This document shows positions 17,757-26,333 of a stretch of DNA of 64,000 bases, one piece after another. A program made the translations under genes and the position numbers. Location: contig CAZUDV010000018.1 of assembly GCA_964619555.1 (NCBI GenBank), positions 6,482 to 70,481 on the forward strand, read 5' to 3'. The DNA comes from JAGOPY01 sp964619555 (GTDB lineage Bacteria; Bacteroidota; Bacteroidia; Bacteroidales; JAGOPY01). Within the stretch, counting starts at the first letter, position 1, and each line of letters begins with the position of its first letter. Below the pieces are notes generated by a model. It saw nothing but the letters and a program-made list of their open reading frames with translations, was not told the origin of the DNA and ran no database searches.

Positions 17757-19271
17757 ATGAGTTTTTTCCTCATCCTTTCCATTATCTTCTTTATTGCTTG
17801 TGTCATAGGCCTTTATAAAATTTTCGAAAAGGCAGGTTATCCCGGCTGGAATGCCCTGGTACCGTTTTACAACTTTTACATCTGGCTCAAGATCATTAAA
17901 AAACCCCTCTGGTGGTACATTTTCCTGCTGATTCCATTCATCAATGTCTTCACGATATTGATCATGATCGTGGAGATCTTGAAGTGCTTTAACAAATTTG
18001 GCCTTGGAGCACAGGCACTGGGGGTTATCTTTCCCTTTGCCTACCTTCCCTACCTGGGATTCTCGGAAAAGGAAAAATATGTGGATCCATCCAAACGACC
18101 GGTAATTAAAAAAACCTGGATCCGTGAATGGGTGGATGCCATCATCTTTGCTGTCATTGCTGCCACCATCATCAGGACCTTCCTGATCGAAGCTTATACC
18201 ATTCCAACCCCATCCATGGAAAAGACACTGCTGGTGGGGGATTTTCTTTTTGTGAGTAAAATGAGTTACGGACCGCGCAACCCGATGACCCCGCTGGCCT
18301 TTCCATTCGTTCATCATACCCTTCCCCTGACAACTGAAACAAAATCATACCTGGAATGGATCAAACTGCCTTATTACCGCTTTCCGGGTTTTGGCGAAGT
18401 GAAAAGAAACGATGCGGTGGTTTTCAATTACCCCGATGGGGATACGCTATCGCTCAAATTCCAGAGCAACCGCAGTTACTATTCACTGGTCCGGGAATTC
18501 GGATGGAAAAACGTAAACAGCAATCCGGCTAAATTTGGTAAGATTACCGCCCGGCCGGTGGATAAAAGGGAAAATTATATCAAACGCTGTGTGGCTGTGG
18601 CTGGAGATACCCTTCAGATCATTGACCATCAGGTGTATATCAATAGCGTACCCGCTTCGAATCCGGGCATTCTGCAATATCAATACATCGTTAAGGCCGG
18701 TGCGAACCAGCTAAATCCCCGCCTTATGGATGAACTCGGCGTAACGGATAAGGTCTGGCCTATCGGACCGGGTGAATTTGTGGTCACACTGACCGATCAG
18801 GCAGCTGCCAGGCTGGCCACTATCAGGGGCATTGAAGGAGTTACCCGCCTGACCGAAACCCCTGGAAAATGGGACCAGGAAACATTTCCCTACTCGGAAA
18901 AATATCCCTGGAACAGGGATAACTACGGCCCTCTCGTTATTCCAAAAGCCGGAGCAACCGTGCAGTTGACAACGGACAACCTGCCGCTTTACGAAAGAGT
19001 GATCCGGAATTATGAACTGAATGACCTGGCGGTGCGCGACGGCAAAATCTACATCAACGGGCAGGAATCCGGCAGTTATACGTTTAAAATGAACTACTAC
19101 TGGATGATGGGGGATAACCGCCACAATTCAGCCGATTCCCGGTACTGGGGTTATGTGCCTGAAGATCATGTGGTGGGTAAAGCTGTTTTCGTTTGGTTTT
19201 CGCTCGATAAGAATAAATCCTTCATGGATGGAAGGATCCGCTGGAACAAGCTGTTCCGGGTGGTTCAATGA
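17757..19271 (+). CDS. lepB: Signal peptidase I, long Bacteroidota form with N-terminal membrane domain
   Basis: Type I signal peptidase that removes Sec signal peptides. The S26 catalytic Ser is S153 in IPTPSMEKTLLVGD, and the general base is Lys276 in NYIKRCVAVAGD. The final box GDNRHNSADSRYWGYVPEDHVVGKA is intact. The first ~105 residues form a DUF5684-like membrane domain with about three helices (GYPGWNALVPFYNFYIW), before the usual anchor helix (about 127-142). A large insert of roughly 150 residues separates the Lys box from the C-terminal box. Total length 504, versus 324 in E. coli, is common in this phylum. Confidence 0.95.
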   Translation: MSFFLILSIIFFIACVIGLYKIFEKAGYPGWNALVPFYNFYIWLKIIKKPLWWYIFLLIPFINVFTILIMIVEILKCFNKFGLGAQALGVIFPFAYLPYLGFSEKEKYVDPSKRPVIKKTWIREWVDAIIFAVIAATIIRTFLIEAYTIPTPSMEKTLLVGDFLFVSKMSYGPRNPMTPLAFPFVHHTLPLTTETKSYLEWIKLPYYRFPGFGEVKRNDAVVFNYPDGDTLSLKFQSNRSYYSLVREFGWKNVNSNPAKFGKITARPVDKRENYIKRCVAVAGDTLQIIDHQVYINSVPASNPGILQYQYIVKAGANQLNPRLMDELGVTDKVWPIGPGEFVVTLTDQAAARLATIRGIEGVTRLTETPGKWDQETFPYSEKYPWNRDNYGPLVIPKAGATVQLTTDNLPLYERVIRNYELNDLAVRDGKIYINGQESGSYTFKMNYYWMMGDNRHNSADSRYWGYVPEDHVVGKAVFVWFSLDKNKSFMDGRIRWNKLFRVVQ

Positions 19272-19311
19272 TTTATAAATTCATCAACCAATTAACACTA
19301 ATACTATAATT

Positions 19312-19980
19312 ATGAAAAAGCCTCTAATCGTTAGTTTCCTTTTGTCAGCCATTTTCCTCTTCTCTTCCTTTATGGCTTCAGCCAAGGAATTTAAAGGTGT
19401 GATCACATACAAGGTCACCATTTCCGGAAGCGGAGTTACGGAAGAAATGAAGAATATGATGCCCAAGACCATGATCATGTCCATCAAGGGCAACAAAGCC
19501 AGGACCGAGATGACCATGATGATGGGCAAAACCGTTTCGATCACGGATGGCGATGCTAAAACCAATACCACGCTCATGGATATGATGGGCCAGAAAATTG
19601 CCGTTCAGTCGACATCTGAAGAAATAGCCAAGGAAATTGAAAAATCTCCTAAAACCACCGTCAACATAACCGGTGAAACAAAGGATATCCTGGGTTATAC
19701 GTGCAAGAAAGCCATCATTACCTTTGAAGAGGAAGATCTGGAAATCATTGTTTATTATACGGATGAGCTTGGCTCGCAGGCATTGAATTTCGATAATCCG
19801 CAGTTCAAGGATATCGATGGCGTGATGCTGGAGTTTGAAATCCCCAATGAGCAGTTCAGCATGCAGTTCACAGCTTCCTCAATAGAAAAGACCAATGTGG
19901 ATGACAGCGCTTTCACCATCCCGGAAGGATACCAGGTGAAAACCAAAGAAGAAATGCAGGGCATGTTCGGAGGATTTTAA
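19312..19980 (+). CDS. DUF4412 domain secreted protein
   Basis: The 222-residue product has a clear signal peptide (LIVSFLLSAIFLFSSFMASA). The DUF4412-type beta-rich body has FKGVITYKVTISG near the start and ITGETKDILGYTCKKAIITF in the middle. It is methionine-rich around 45-95 (MMPKTMIM, MTMMMGK, MDMMGQK). Function is unknown. The stop is immediately followed by the ftsK ATG, so they probably share a transcript. Confidence 0.83.
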   Translation: MKKPLIVSFLLSAIFLFSSFMASAKEFKGVITYKVTISGSGVTEEMKNMMPKTMIMSIKGNKARTEMTMMMGKTVSITDGDAKTNTTLMDMMGQKIAVQSTSEEIAKEIEKSPKTTVNITGETKDILGYTCKKAIITFEEEDLEIIVYYTDELGSQALNFDNPQFKDIDGVMLEFEIPNEQFSMQFTASSIEKTNVDDSAFTIPEGYQVKTKEEMQGMFGGF

Positions 19981-22374
19981 ATGGTGAAACAGGCAAACCA
20001 GAACAGGCCGAAAGAAAATAAAACCACCAGGAAAGAAAGATCCCGCAACCGGGAAAAGAATCATTTGCGCCTGCCGGCCGCTATCACCGACGGCAGGTTT
20101 GCCAGGGTAACGGGATTTTTCATTCTCCTCTTGGGGGCCTATCTGCTATTGTCTTTTTCTTCCTATCTCCTGACCTGGAAATTCGACAGCAGTATCCTGG
20201 GCAACCATGATGCCTCCTTTATTTTCGATTCCTCGGCCAGTGTTCATAACTGGACCGGGAAACTGGGTGCCTGGCTGGCCCATTTCTTTATTATGCGGGG
20301 AATAGGCATCTCAGCATTTCTGATCCTGTTCCTGCTGTTCCTGATGGGATTCCGGATGATGACCGGCACGATGCTGCTGCCAATCTTCAAATCGGTGAGG
20401 TATTCCTTGCTGGCTATCCTCTGGTTATCCGTCACTCTGGGATTTTCCCTCGGCAATGACCCTGATCTGGCCCTGCTGGGCGGTGTTTTCGGTTACGAAG
20501 CGTCCAACTGGCTCGTCAGTATTGTCGGGAAACCAGGCACTCTCCTGCTGCTGGTTTTCATTTTCGTCAGCTTCCTGATCTTTGTGAATCTTTTCCCCGC
20601 CCTTCGCCGAAAGAGGGAAAAAGAGGCGGAAGCAGATCTGGCAACAGGAAATCAACCCCTGGAAGATGTATACAATACCCGTGAATTCGCCGTGGATCAG
20701 GAAGAAAGGCCCCATGAACATGAATTCACTTTAAAGGAAAGGGATGACCAGCCCAAAGCTCCCGAAAAATCTGATAAAGATATAGAGCTCACCATCGAGA
20801 AAGTGGCCGTGCCCGATTCCGGCCGCCAGGAAGGTCCCGTTTACGGCACCCTCGAAACACCCTATGATCCGACACTCGACCTGCCTCATTACAAATATCC
20901 GACCCTGGACCTTCTGAATGACTACAGCGGGGAAACGGTCATGGTGGCCAAGGAAGAACTGGAGCAAAACAAGGACAGGATCGTTGAAACCCTGAACAAT
21001 TACGCCATCCGGATTGATAAGATCAAGGCCACCATCGGCCCTGCCGTGACCCTTTACGAGATCATCCCGGCGCCGGGCGTTCGTATTTCCAGGATCAAGA
21101 ACCTGGAGGACGATATCGCGCTTTCCCTCTCCGCTCTGGGGATCCGGATCATCGCACCTATCCCGGGCAAGGGCACCATCGGTATTGAAGTGCCCAATAT
21201 GAAGCCGGAGATTGTATCAGTAAAATCCCTGCTGGCTTCCGACAGGTTCCGGAATTCAGTATTCGATTTGCCTATTGCACTGGGTAAAACGATTTCCAAC
21301 GAAAGCTACATTGCGGACCTGACCAAGATGCCACACATCCTGATGGCAGGAGCAACGGGCCAGGGCAAATCCGTCGGATTAAATGCCATCATACTTTCAT
21401 TGCTATACAAAAAGCACCCTTCCCAGATCAAATTCGTGCTGGTTGACCCGAAAAAAGTGGAACTTACCCTGTTCTCCAAGATAGAAAGGCATTTCCTGGC
21501 CAAACTTCCCGATTCGGAAGAAGCCATTGTTACGGATACGCGAAAAGTGGTCCGTACCCTGAACTCCCTCGGGGTTGAGATGGATAGCCGTTACCAGCTC
21601 CTCAAGGATGCCCAGGTCCGGAATATCAAAGAGTACAATACGAAATTCATATCCAGGAAACTGAATCCCAATGAAGGCCATCATTTTATGCCCTACATCA
21701 TTGTGGTCGTGGATGAATTTGCTGACCTGATCATGACTGCGGGACGGGAGATCGAAACACCGCTTACCCGCCTGGCGCAACTGGCCAGGGCCACCGGCAT
21801 CCATCTGGTGATCGCTACTCAAAGGCCTTCTGTCAACATTATCACAGGGACGATCAAGGCAAATTTCCCTGCGCGTATCGCCTACCGCGTGATATCCAAG
21901 GTCGACTCCAGGACGATCCTCGACGGCAGCGGGGCGGATCAGCTCGTCGGCCGGGGCGACATGCTCCTTTCGACCGGAAGCGACCTCATCCGTCTTCAAT
22001 GCGCTTTTGTCGACACACCGGAGGTGGATAAGGTCACTGAATTCATCGGTTCCCAGAGGGGATATCCGGATGCCTTCCACCTGCCCGAATATTACGATGA
22101 ATCCGATGAGATCGAAAAGGGCGACTTCGATCCCAATGAAAGGGATGAACTCTTTGAAGATGCAGCCAGGATCATCGTACAGCATCAGCAGGGCTCCACC
22201 TCACTCATCCAGCGAAAACTGAAACTGGGCTATAACCGCGCCGGCCGTATCATCGACCAGCTCGAAGCCGCAGGGATCGTCGGACCGTTCGAAGGTTCCA
22301 AAGCCCGGGAAGTCCTGGTAGCAAACGAAATGGCTTTGGAACAGTTTTTGAGAGACCTGAATGACAGAAGATAA
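19981..22374 (+). CDS. ftsK: DNA translocase FtsK/SpoIIIE
   Basis: Septal DNA pump that clears chromosome ends and activates dimer resolution. The N-terminus has four hydrophobic segments (about 40-210), then a short charged linker. The motor follows with GATGQGKSVGLNAI (Walker A, about 457), IIVVVDEFADLIM (Walker B) and ATQRPSVNIITGTIKANFPARI. The C-terminal winged-helix gamma domain begins at EDAARIIVQHQQGSTSLIQR. The 797-residue length is usual for Bacteroidota FtsK, with a short linker compared with E. coli. Confidence 0.96.
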   Translation: MVKQANQNRPKENKTTRKERSRNREKNHLRLPAAITDGRFARVTGFFILLLGAYLLLSFSSYLLTWKFDSSILGNHDASFIFDSSASVHNWTGKLGAWLAHFFIMRGIGISAFLILFLLFLMGFRMMTGTMLLPIFKSVRYSLLAILWLSVTLGFSLGNDPDLALLGGVFGYEASNWLVSIVGKPGTLLLLVFIFVSFLIFVNLFPALRRKREKEAEADLATGNQPLEDVYNTREFAVDQEERPHEHEFTLKERDDQPKAPEKSDKDIELTIEKVAVPDSGRQEGPVYGTLETPYDPTLDLPHYKYPTLDLLNDYSGETVMVAKEELEQNKDRIVETLNNYAIRIDKIKATIGPAVTLYEIIPAPGVRISRIKNLEDDIALSLSALGIRIIAPIPGKGTIGIEVPNMKPEIVSVKSLLASDRFRNSVFDLPIALGKTISNESYIADLTKMPHILMAGATGQGKSVGLNAIILSLLYKKHPSQIKFVLVDPKKVELTLFSKIERHFLAKLPDSEEAIVTDTRKVVRTLNSLGVEMDSRYQLLKDAQVRNIKEYNTKFISRKLNPNEGHHFMPYIIVVVDEFADLIMTAGREIETPLTRLAQLARATGIHLVIATQRPSVNIITGTIKANFPARIAYRVISKVDSRTILDGSGADQLVGRGDMLLSTGSDLIRLQCAFVDTPEVDKVTEFIGSQRGYPDAFHLPEYYDESDEIEKGDFDPNERDELFEDAARIIVQHQQGSTSLIQRKLKLGYNRAGRIIDQLEAAGIVGPFEGSKAREVLVANEMALEQFLRDLNDRR

Positions 22375-22434
22375 TACCTGACACAAATAACGAGATTATT
22401 TAACAGCTTAACAACTTAACATTTCCCCAACCCG

Positions 22435-23079
22435 ATGAAACTCCTCAGAATAATAATACTTTCCGCCTTGATAGCCGTTTCCCCGGCAATATTATCCCAG
22501 AATAAAGCCACTTCGGAAGACGTTTTAAAAACCGTGGCCGACAAAACCAAATCTTATTCCTCCGTTAAGGTCAATTTCACTTACAACATGGACAATCCCG
22601 GCGCCCAGGTCCACGAATCGGAAACCGGAACGTTACTGGTGAAAGGCGACAAGTATCGCCTGGATATTGCCGGCCAGACTGTCATCTGCGATGCAACGAC
22701 AACATGGACCTATATTGGCGATGCCAACGAAGTACAGATCAATTCAGTGGAAGACGATGAAAGCATTATAACCCCTACCCGCCTGTTTAGTTCTTATTCC
22801 GATGACTATAAGTCGAAGATTACCGGAGAAGTCACAAAAAACGGAAAAGCCCAGTATGTCATTGAACTGAAACCGAATACCGTAAAGACGGTCACCGGTG
22901 TGGAAATGAACATTGATAAGGAGCTGATGCGGATTATGCGCATTGCCATCCAGGATAAAAATGGCAATACATTTACGTATATCGTGAACAAGTTCGAAAC
23001 CAATGTCCCGGTAAAAGATACCGATTTCAGCTTCAATGCCAAGGATTACCCGGGAGTCGAGATCATCGACATGAGATAA
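22435..23079 (+). CDS. lolA: LolA-like outer-membrane lipoprotein carrier protein
   Basis: Periplasmic chaperone that shuttles lipoproteins to the outer membrane. The signal peptide covers about 1-21 (IIILSALIAVSPAILSQ). The LolA core has KTKSYSSVKVNFTYNM, GTLLVKGDKYRLDI and CDATTTWTYI, with a later IIDMR end. At 214 residues it is normal. It lies 60 bases after ftsK, and the ftsK-lolA order is common in Bacteroidota. Three 8-bp direct repeats (TTAACANN, 22400-22423) sit in the gap. Confidence 0.86.
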   Translation: MKLLRIIILSALIAVSPAILSQNKATSEDVLKTVADKTKSYSSVKVNFTYNMDNPGAQVHESETGTLLVKGDKYRLDIAGQTVICDATTTWTYIGDANEVQINSVEDDESIITPTRLFSSYSDDYKSKITGEVTKNGKAQYVIELKPNTVKTVTGVEMNIDKELMRIMRIAIQDKNGNTFTYIVNKFETNVPVKDTDFSFNAKDYPGVEIIDMR

Positions 23080-23108
23080 TATTTTGCCGTATTTTAAACC
23101 TTTCCCCG

Positions 23109-23693
23109 GTGGCAGAGTCAAATGACACATTGACCAAATCCACCCGGTTGCAACAGGATGAAAAGGAAATACTTCGCCTGATCCGTGATGAGAACTCCCG
23201 GAAAACAGGATTCAATAAACTGGTAACCAGGTATCAGGAAGATGTTTATTGGCTTATCCGGAGGATGGTGGTCAACCACGACGATGCTGACGACCTGACC
23301 CAGGAAACATTCCTTAAGATCTGGAAAAATTTATCTCAATTTCGTGGGGATTCTTCCCTGTTCACCTGGATTTACAGGATAGCCACCAATGAAGCCCTGA
23401 TCTTTCTCCGGAAGAAAAAACTGAACAGGCTGTTCTCCCTTGACCTTGCCAGGAATAATCTTTCCCTGTCGGTTCAAAACACTGCCTTTTACCAGGGTGA
23501 TGAAATTCAGACACGATTTCAGAATGCGGTTATGAGTTTGCCCGACAAGCAAAGGCTTGTTTTCAACATGAAATACTACGATGAAATTACCTTCGATGAA
23601 ATGAGCGAGATCACCGGCACGTCAGCTGGCGCACTCAAAGCATCTTACCATCATGCGGTAAAAAAAATCCAGAAAATCATAACCACGGGATAA
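23109..23693 (+). CDS. RNA polymerase ECF-type sigma factor
   Basis: A 194-residue extracytoplasmic-function sigma factor. Region 2 (about 30-95) includes DDADDLTQETFLKIWKNL and FTWIYRIATNEALIFLRKKK. Region 4 (about 135-190) has LPDKQRLVFNMKYYDEITFDEMSEITGTSAGALKASYHHAVKKI. The GTG at 23109 is the only good start in frame. The next two genes encode a single-pass membrane protein and a Spy-like periplasmic protein, the usual setting of an envelope-stress ECF unit. Confidence 0.94.
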   Translation: MAESNDTLTKSTRLQQDEKEILRLIRDENSRKTGFNKLVTRYQEDVYWLIRRMVVNHDDADDLTQETFLKIWKNLSQFRGDSSLFTWIYRIATNEALIFLRKKKLNRLFSLDLARNNLSLSVQNTAFYQGDEIQTRFQNAVMSLPDKQRLVFNMKYYDEITFDEMSEITGTSAGALKASYHHAVKKIQKIITTG

Positions 23694-23725
23694 ACCATTC
23701 AGGATTAAGAGTATCTAAAAAAGAT

Positions 23726-24214
23726 ATGAATGTTGATAAAGAACATAAAAAATTAGCAGATGGCCGGAATGATGACCTTCCCGGGAATCTCAAAGCCAAC
23801 CCTTTTTCGGTACCGGAGGGTTATTTCAGGGACTTTCCTGAAAAAATTGCTCAAAGGATTGAAAATGAAGGGCGTAACCAATCATCCCGTGTTATCAGAG
23901 TGAAACGGAGGACCTGGCTGGCAGCCGCTGCGGTGGTGATCATCCTGGTGACCGGATCTATCTTTCTCTTCCCTGATCAGGATCCCCATGAAACGCGGAT
24001 GATCTCCTATTCGTCTATTAGCCTTCAGGACATCGAAGAGGCCGGTATCCTGGTTAACCTGGAGGATTTCACCCTGGTCGATTATTTTCCGGAAGAAGAT
24101 ATCGCCGGTCTGCAGAATGAAATCCTTGAAGGCAATACGGAGTTCTCCCGGCAGGATATTGAACAGTTCCTGCTGCAAAGCAACGAAATTGAGCATCTCA
24201 TAAATAATTACTAA
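23726..24214 (+). CDS. Single-pass membrane protein, candidate anti-sigma factor
   Basis: The 162-residue product has a short cytoplasmic part containing NPFSVPEGYFRDFPEKIAQ, a motif frequent in Bacteroidota proteins encoded next to ECF sigma genes. One transmembrane helix follows (WLAAAAVVIILVTGSIFLF, about 68-86), then an acidic periplasmic tail. Position directly behind the sigma gene supports an anti-sigma or sensor role. The classical zinc-binding HxxxCxxC motif is absent, so this is inference. Confidence 0.75.
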   Translation: MNVDKEHKKLADGRNDDLPGNLKANPFSVPEGYFRDFPEKIAQRIENEGRNQSSRVIRVKRRTWLAAAAVVIILVTGSIFLFPDQDPHETRMISYSSISLQDIEEAGILVNLEDFTLVDYFPEEDIAGLQNEILEGNTEFSRQDIEQFLLQSNEIEHLINNY

Positions 24215-24226
24215 TCTCAAAATATC

Positions 24227-24703
24227 ATGAGAAAATATATTTTAACCGCATTCCTTATCATCTCCGCCAACAGCGTGGTGTTAGCCCAGCCCGGCCATGG
24301 CGCCGAAGGAAAACGGGAAAAAATCAGGGCGCTGAAAGTCGCTTACATCACTGACCAGTTACAGCTGACTCCCGAAGAGGCCCAGAAATTCTGGCCTGTC
24401 TATAATGAATTTGATGAGAAAAGACATGGGCTGGAGATGGAAATTGCAGCGCCAATGCAGGACAAAAGGCCTGACATTGCCCTGATGACAGATGAAGAGG
24501 TCAACCTCTTCCTGCAACAAAGGTTGGTGAGGGAAGAACAGATCCTGAATCTCAAGAAAGAATACCTGGCGAAATTCAAAGAGGTTTTGCCTGTTAAAAA
24601 AGTATTCCGGCTTTATGAAGCCGAAATGGGATTTAAAAGAATGCTTCTGGAAAGGCTCCAGGATAGCCAGCGTCATCCATATGACCCGGATAAGCCTGAA
24701 TAG
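24227..24703 (+). CDS. Spy/CpxP-like periplasmic protein
   Basis: A 158-residue helical periplasmic protein. The signal peptide (MRKYILTAFLIISANSVVLAQ) is followed by an amphipathic stretch YITDQLQLTPEEAQKFWPVY. This is the LTPEQ-type motif of Spy/CpxP and related zinc-resistance/stress sensors. It is 12 bases downstream of the putative anti-sigma gene and likely belongs to the same operon, acting as chaperone or stress sensor in the periplasm. Confidence 0.78.
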   Translation: MRKYILTAFLIISANSVVLAQPGHGAEGKREKIRALKVAYITDQLQLTPEEAQKFWPVYNEFDEKRHGLEMEIAAPMQDKRPDIALMTDEEVNLFLQQRLVREEQILNLKKEYLAKFKEVLPVKKVFRLYEAEMGFKRMLLERLQDSQRHPYDPDKPE

Positions 24704-24706
24704 AGA

Positions 24707-25270
24707 CTAATTACCGGCTTCCCATTCCAGGTATTCATCCAAAAGGCTGACAGTCGTTTCATCGGGATAAGTCACTTCCGTAGTAAGTGTAAGCTTTTTA
24801 CCACCCGGTTCCCAGAATACAATGGGCATGACATCTCCTCCATATTCTCCATTTGATTCTGAATAGTATTCTGAATCAAGCGAATAGCAACCCAGGCAAT
24901 ACATAAAAGGACCTTTATCCTTATGCTGGTACAATTTTGCTCCTTTCAGGTCGGAAAACTCATAAACGGCCTCGCCGCAAAGTACTCCGTTTTCCTCAAA
25001 CAACCTTTTGCTGGATAAAGTGGCATCCGGGAAAGAATTGATGAGTTCCTCCCCATCATAATAATCATTGAGCAATGTCTGGAAATCCTCTTCCGAAATA
25101 TCGAGCGTATCGTCCATGATCGACATGATATTGATGTATTTGATAGTCAGGCGGCCCGAATTGTCGCCGGTCAGTTCAAAGGTATATTCCTTCTTTTCAC
25201 AGGTCAGGCAACCGCTCAGGAAAAGCACTACCATGACAAGCGTAGCCCAGATCAGATAAGATTTTTTCAT
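24707..25270 (-). CDS. Hypothetical lipoprotein
   Basis: The 187-residue product has a lipoprotein signal with lipobox LSGC (about 18-21) and no domain I recognise. The mature part is acidic and probably beta-rich, with the pairs CLTCEKKE and YCLGCYSLDSEYYSESNG. It is convergent with the Spy-like gene, three bases apart. Confidence 0.72.
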   Translation of the reverse strand: MKKSYLIWATLVMVVLFLSGCLTCEKKEYTFELTGDNSGRLTIKYINIMSIMDDTLDISEEDFQTLLNDYYDGEELINSFPDATLSSKRLFEENGVLCGEAVYEFSDLKGAKLYQHKDKGPFMYCLGCYSLDSEYYSESNGEYGGDVMPIVFWEPGGKKLTLTTEVTYPDETTVSLLDEYLEWEAGN

Positions 25271-25322
25271 TGAATTGAAATTAATTGAGTGGATACTAGT
25301 AACAAATGTATGGATATAGTCC

Positions 25323-25356
25323 TTTGATTTTCATTCCTGCATTATTTTTAATTTTG
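25323..25356 (+). promoter_or_regulatory. Promoter of the thiamine-binding/pnuC operon
   Basis: TTTG (25323-25326), a 22-base spacer, then TAATTTTG (25349-25356) match the Bacteroidota -33/-7 promoter. The -7 box ends 16 bases before the start codon of the first gene. Confidence 0.55.
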
Positions 25357-25372
25357 CCTGAGAAAAAAAATT

Positions 25373-25627
25373 ATGAAAACTTCAGTTGAAATCAGTTATT
25401 ATCCGCTGGATCAGGAATATGTACCCCCGATCCGGGACTTCATCACCAGGATCAACCAGTATGAAGGCCTGACAGCCAGGACCAATGGCATGAGCACCCA
25501 GGTCTTCGGAGAATACGACCTTGTCATGGCAGCGCTGGTGAAAGAAATTAAGACTTCGTTTGACAATCCTCATTCTGTATTCGTCATGAAGGTCATCAAT
25601 GCCGACCTGAACAATACCGGCGGTTAA
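25373..25627 (+). CDS. Thiamine-binding-like protein (MTH1187/YkoF superfamily)
   Basis: An 84-residue single-domain protein. SVEISYYPL at the N-terminus, FITRINQYEGLTARTNGMSTQVFGEYD in the middle and SVFVMKVINAD near the end resemble the small MTH1187/YqgV-type thiamine-binding ferredoxin-like fold (formerly DUF77), the half-size relative of YkoF. Its stop overlaps the start of the PnuC-like transporter gene (TAATGA), so coupled expression is likely. This link suggests the transporter moves thiamine or a precursor, but that is inference. Confidence 0.75.
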   Translation: MKTSVEISYYPLDQEYVPPIRDFITRINQYEGLTARTNGMSTQVFGEYDLVMAALVKEIKTSFDNPHSVFVMKVINADLNNTGG

Positions 25628-26253
25628 TGATCGAACTTTCCATTTTTCAGACTCTTTACCATAATATCCTGGATTCCTCCTGGCTGGAAGGAGTGGCCGT
25701 ATTGTTCGGTTTACTGAGTGTCTGGTACGCCAAAAAGGAGAAAATCCTGGTTTATCCGACAGGGATCATCAATGTCCTGATTTATGTCTATATCTGTTAC
25801 AAAGTGAAATTATATGCTGATATGGGCATAAACGCTTTTTATTTCGTCATGAGCGTTTACGGGTGGTTCAAGTGGAGTATGAAGATGGAAGACAAACAGG
25901 TCAGGCCGATCACATATTGCAAACGCAAAGAATGGATCCTCAGCCTGTCAGGGACAATGGTCTTCTTCATCATACTCGTTTATGTACTGAAAAACCATAC
26001 CGACAGCAATGTTCCCATCTGGGATGCGCTGACCACGGCCATCTTCATCATCGGCATGTGGCTCATGGCCTTTAAAAAAGTCGAGAACTGGCTTTTCTGG
26101 ATCGCAGGTGACCTCATCAGCATCCCTCTTTATGCCAGCAAAGGGCTGGTGCTGACAAGCTTACAGTTCACGGTTTTCCTCGCCCTTGCGGTAGCAGGAT
26201 ACCTGGAATGGAGATCGAGGTACCGGTTTCAACATTCAACACTGCGTTCATAG
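25627..26253 (+). CDS. PnuC-family vitamin transporter (NR or thiamine, PnuT-like)
   Basis: The 208-residue product has about seven membrane helices. Recognisable PnuC-family pieces are SWLEGVAVLFGLLSVWYAKKEKILVYPTGIINVLIYVYICYK and MGINAFYFVMSVYGWFKW, plus NWLFWIAGDLISIPLYASKGLVLTS. PnuC proteins facilitate uptake of nicotinamide riboside, thiamine (PnuT) or riboflavin (PnuX), and trapping relies on a downstream kinase. The neighbours are a thiamine-binding-like protein and a NadR-like kinase, so both NR and thiamine remain possible. Confidence 0.9.
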   Translation: MIELSIFQTLYHNILDSSWLEGVAVLFGLLSVWYAKKEKILVYPTGIINVLIYVYICYKVKLYADMGINAFYFVMSVYGWFKWSMKMEDKQVRPITYCKRKEWILSLSGTMVFFIILVYVLKNHTDSNVPIWDALTTAIFIIGMWLMAFKKVENWLFWIAGDLISIPLYASKGLVLTSLQFTVFLALAVAGYLEWRSRYRFQHSTLRS

Positions 26254-26291
26254 CTGCGGCACAACAGATCCACTCCCTGCCATTTCACTTT

Positions 26292-26333
26292 AAAACTTAA
26301 CTTTGAACTCTGAACTCTGAACTTTGAACTTAA
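26292..26333. repeat. Period-7 array AACTYTG
   Basis: Heptamers AAAACTT, AACTTTG, AACTCTG, AACTCTG, AACTTTG, AACTTAA run in phase across the gap between the PnuC-like gene and the kinase gene and overlap the proposed TTG start of the latter. Confidence 0.75.

Noticed and set aside
25271..25372. TPP riboswitch in front of the thiamine-binding/pnuC operon
   Set aside because: Only a chance CTGAGA is present at about 25358; the other conserved thi-box helices are missing, and the promoter leaves too short a leader.
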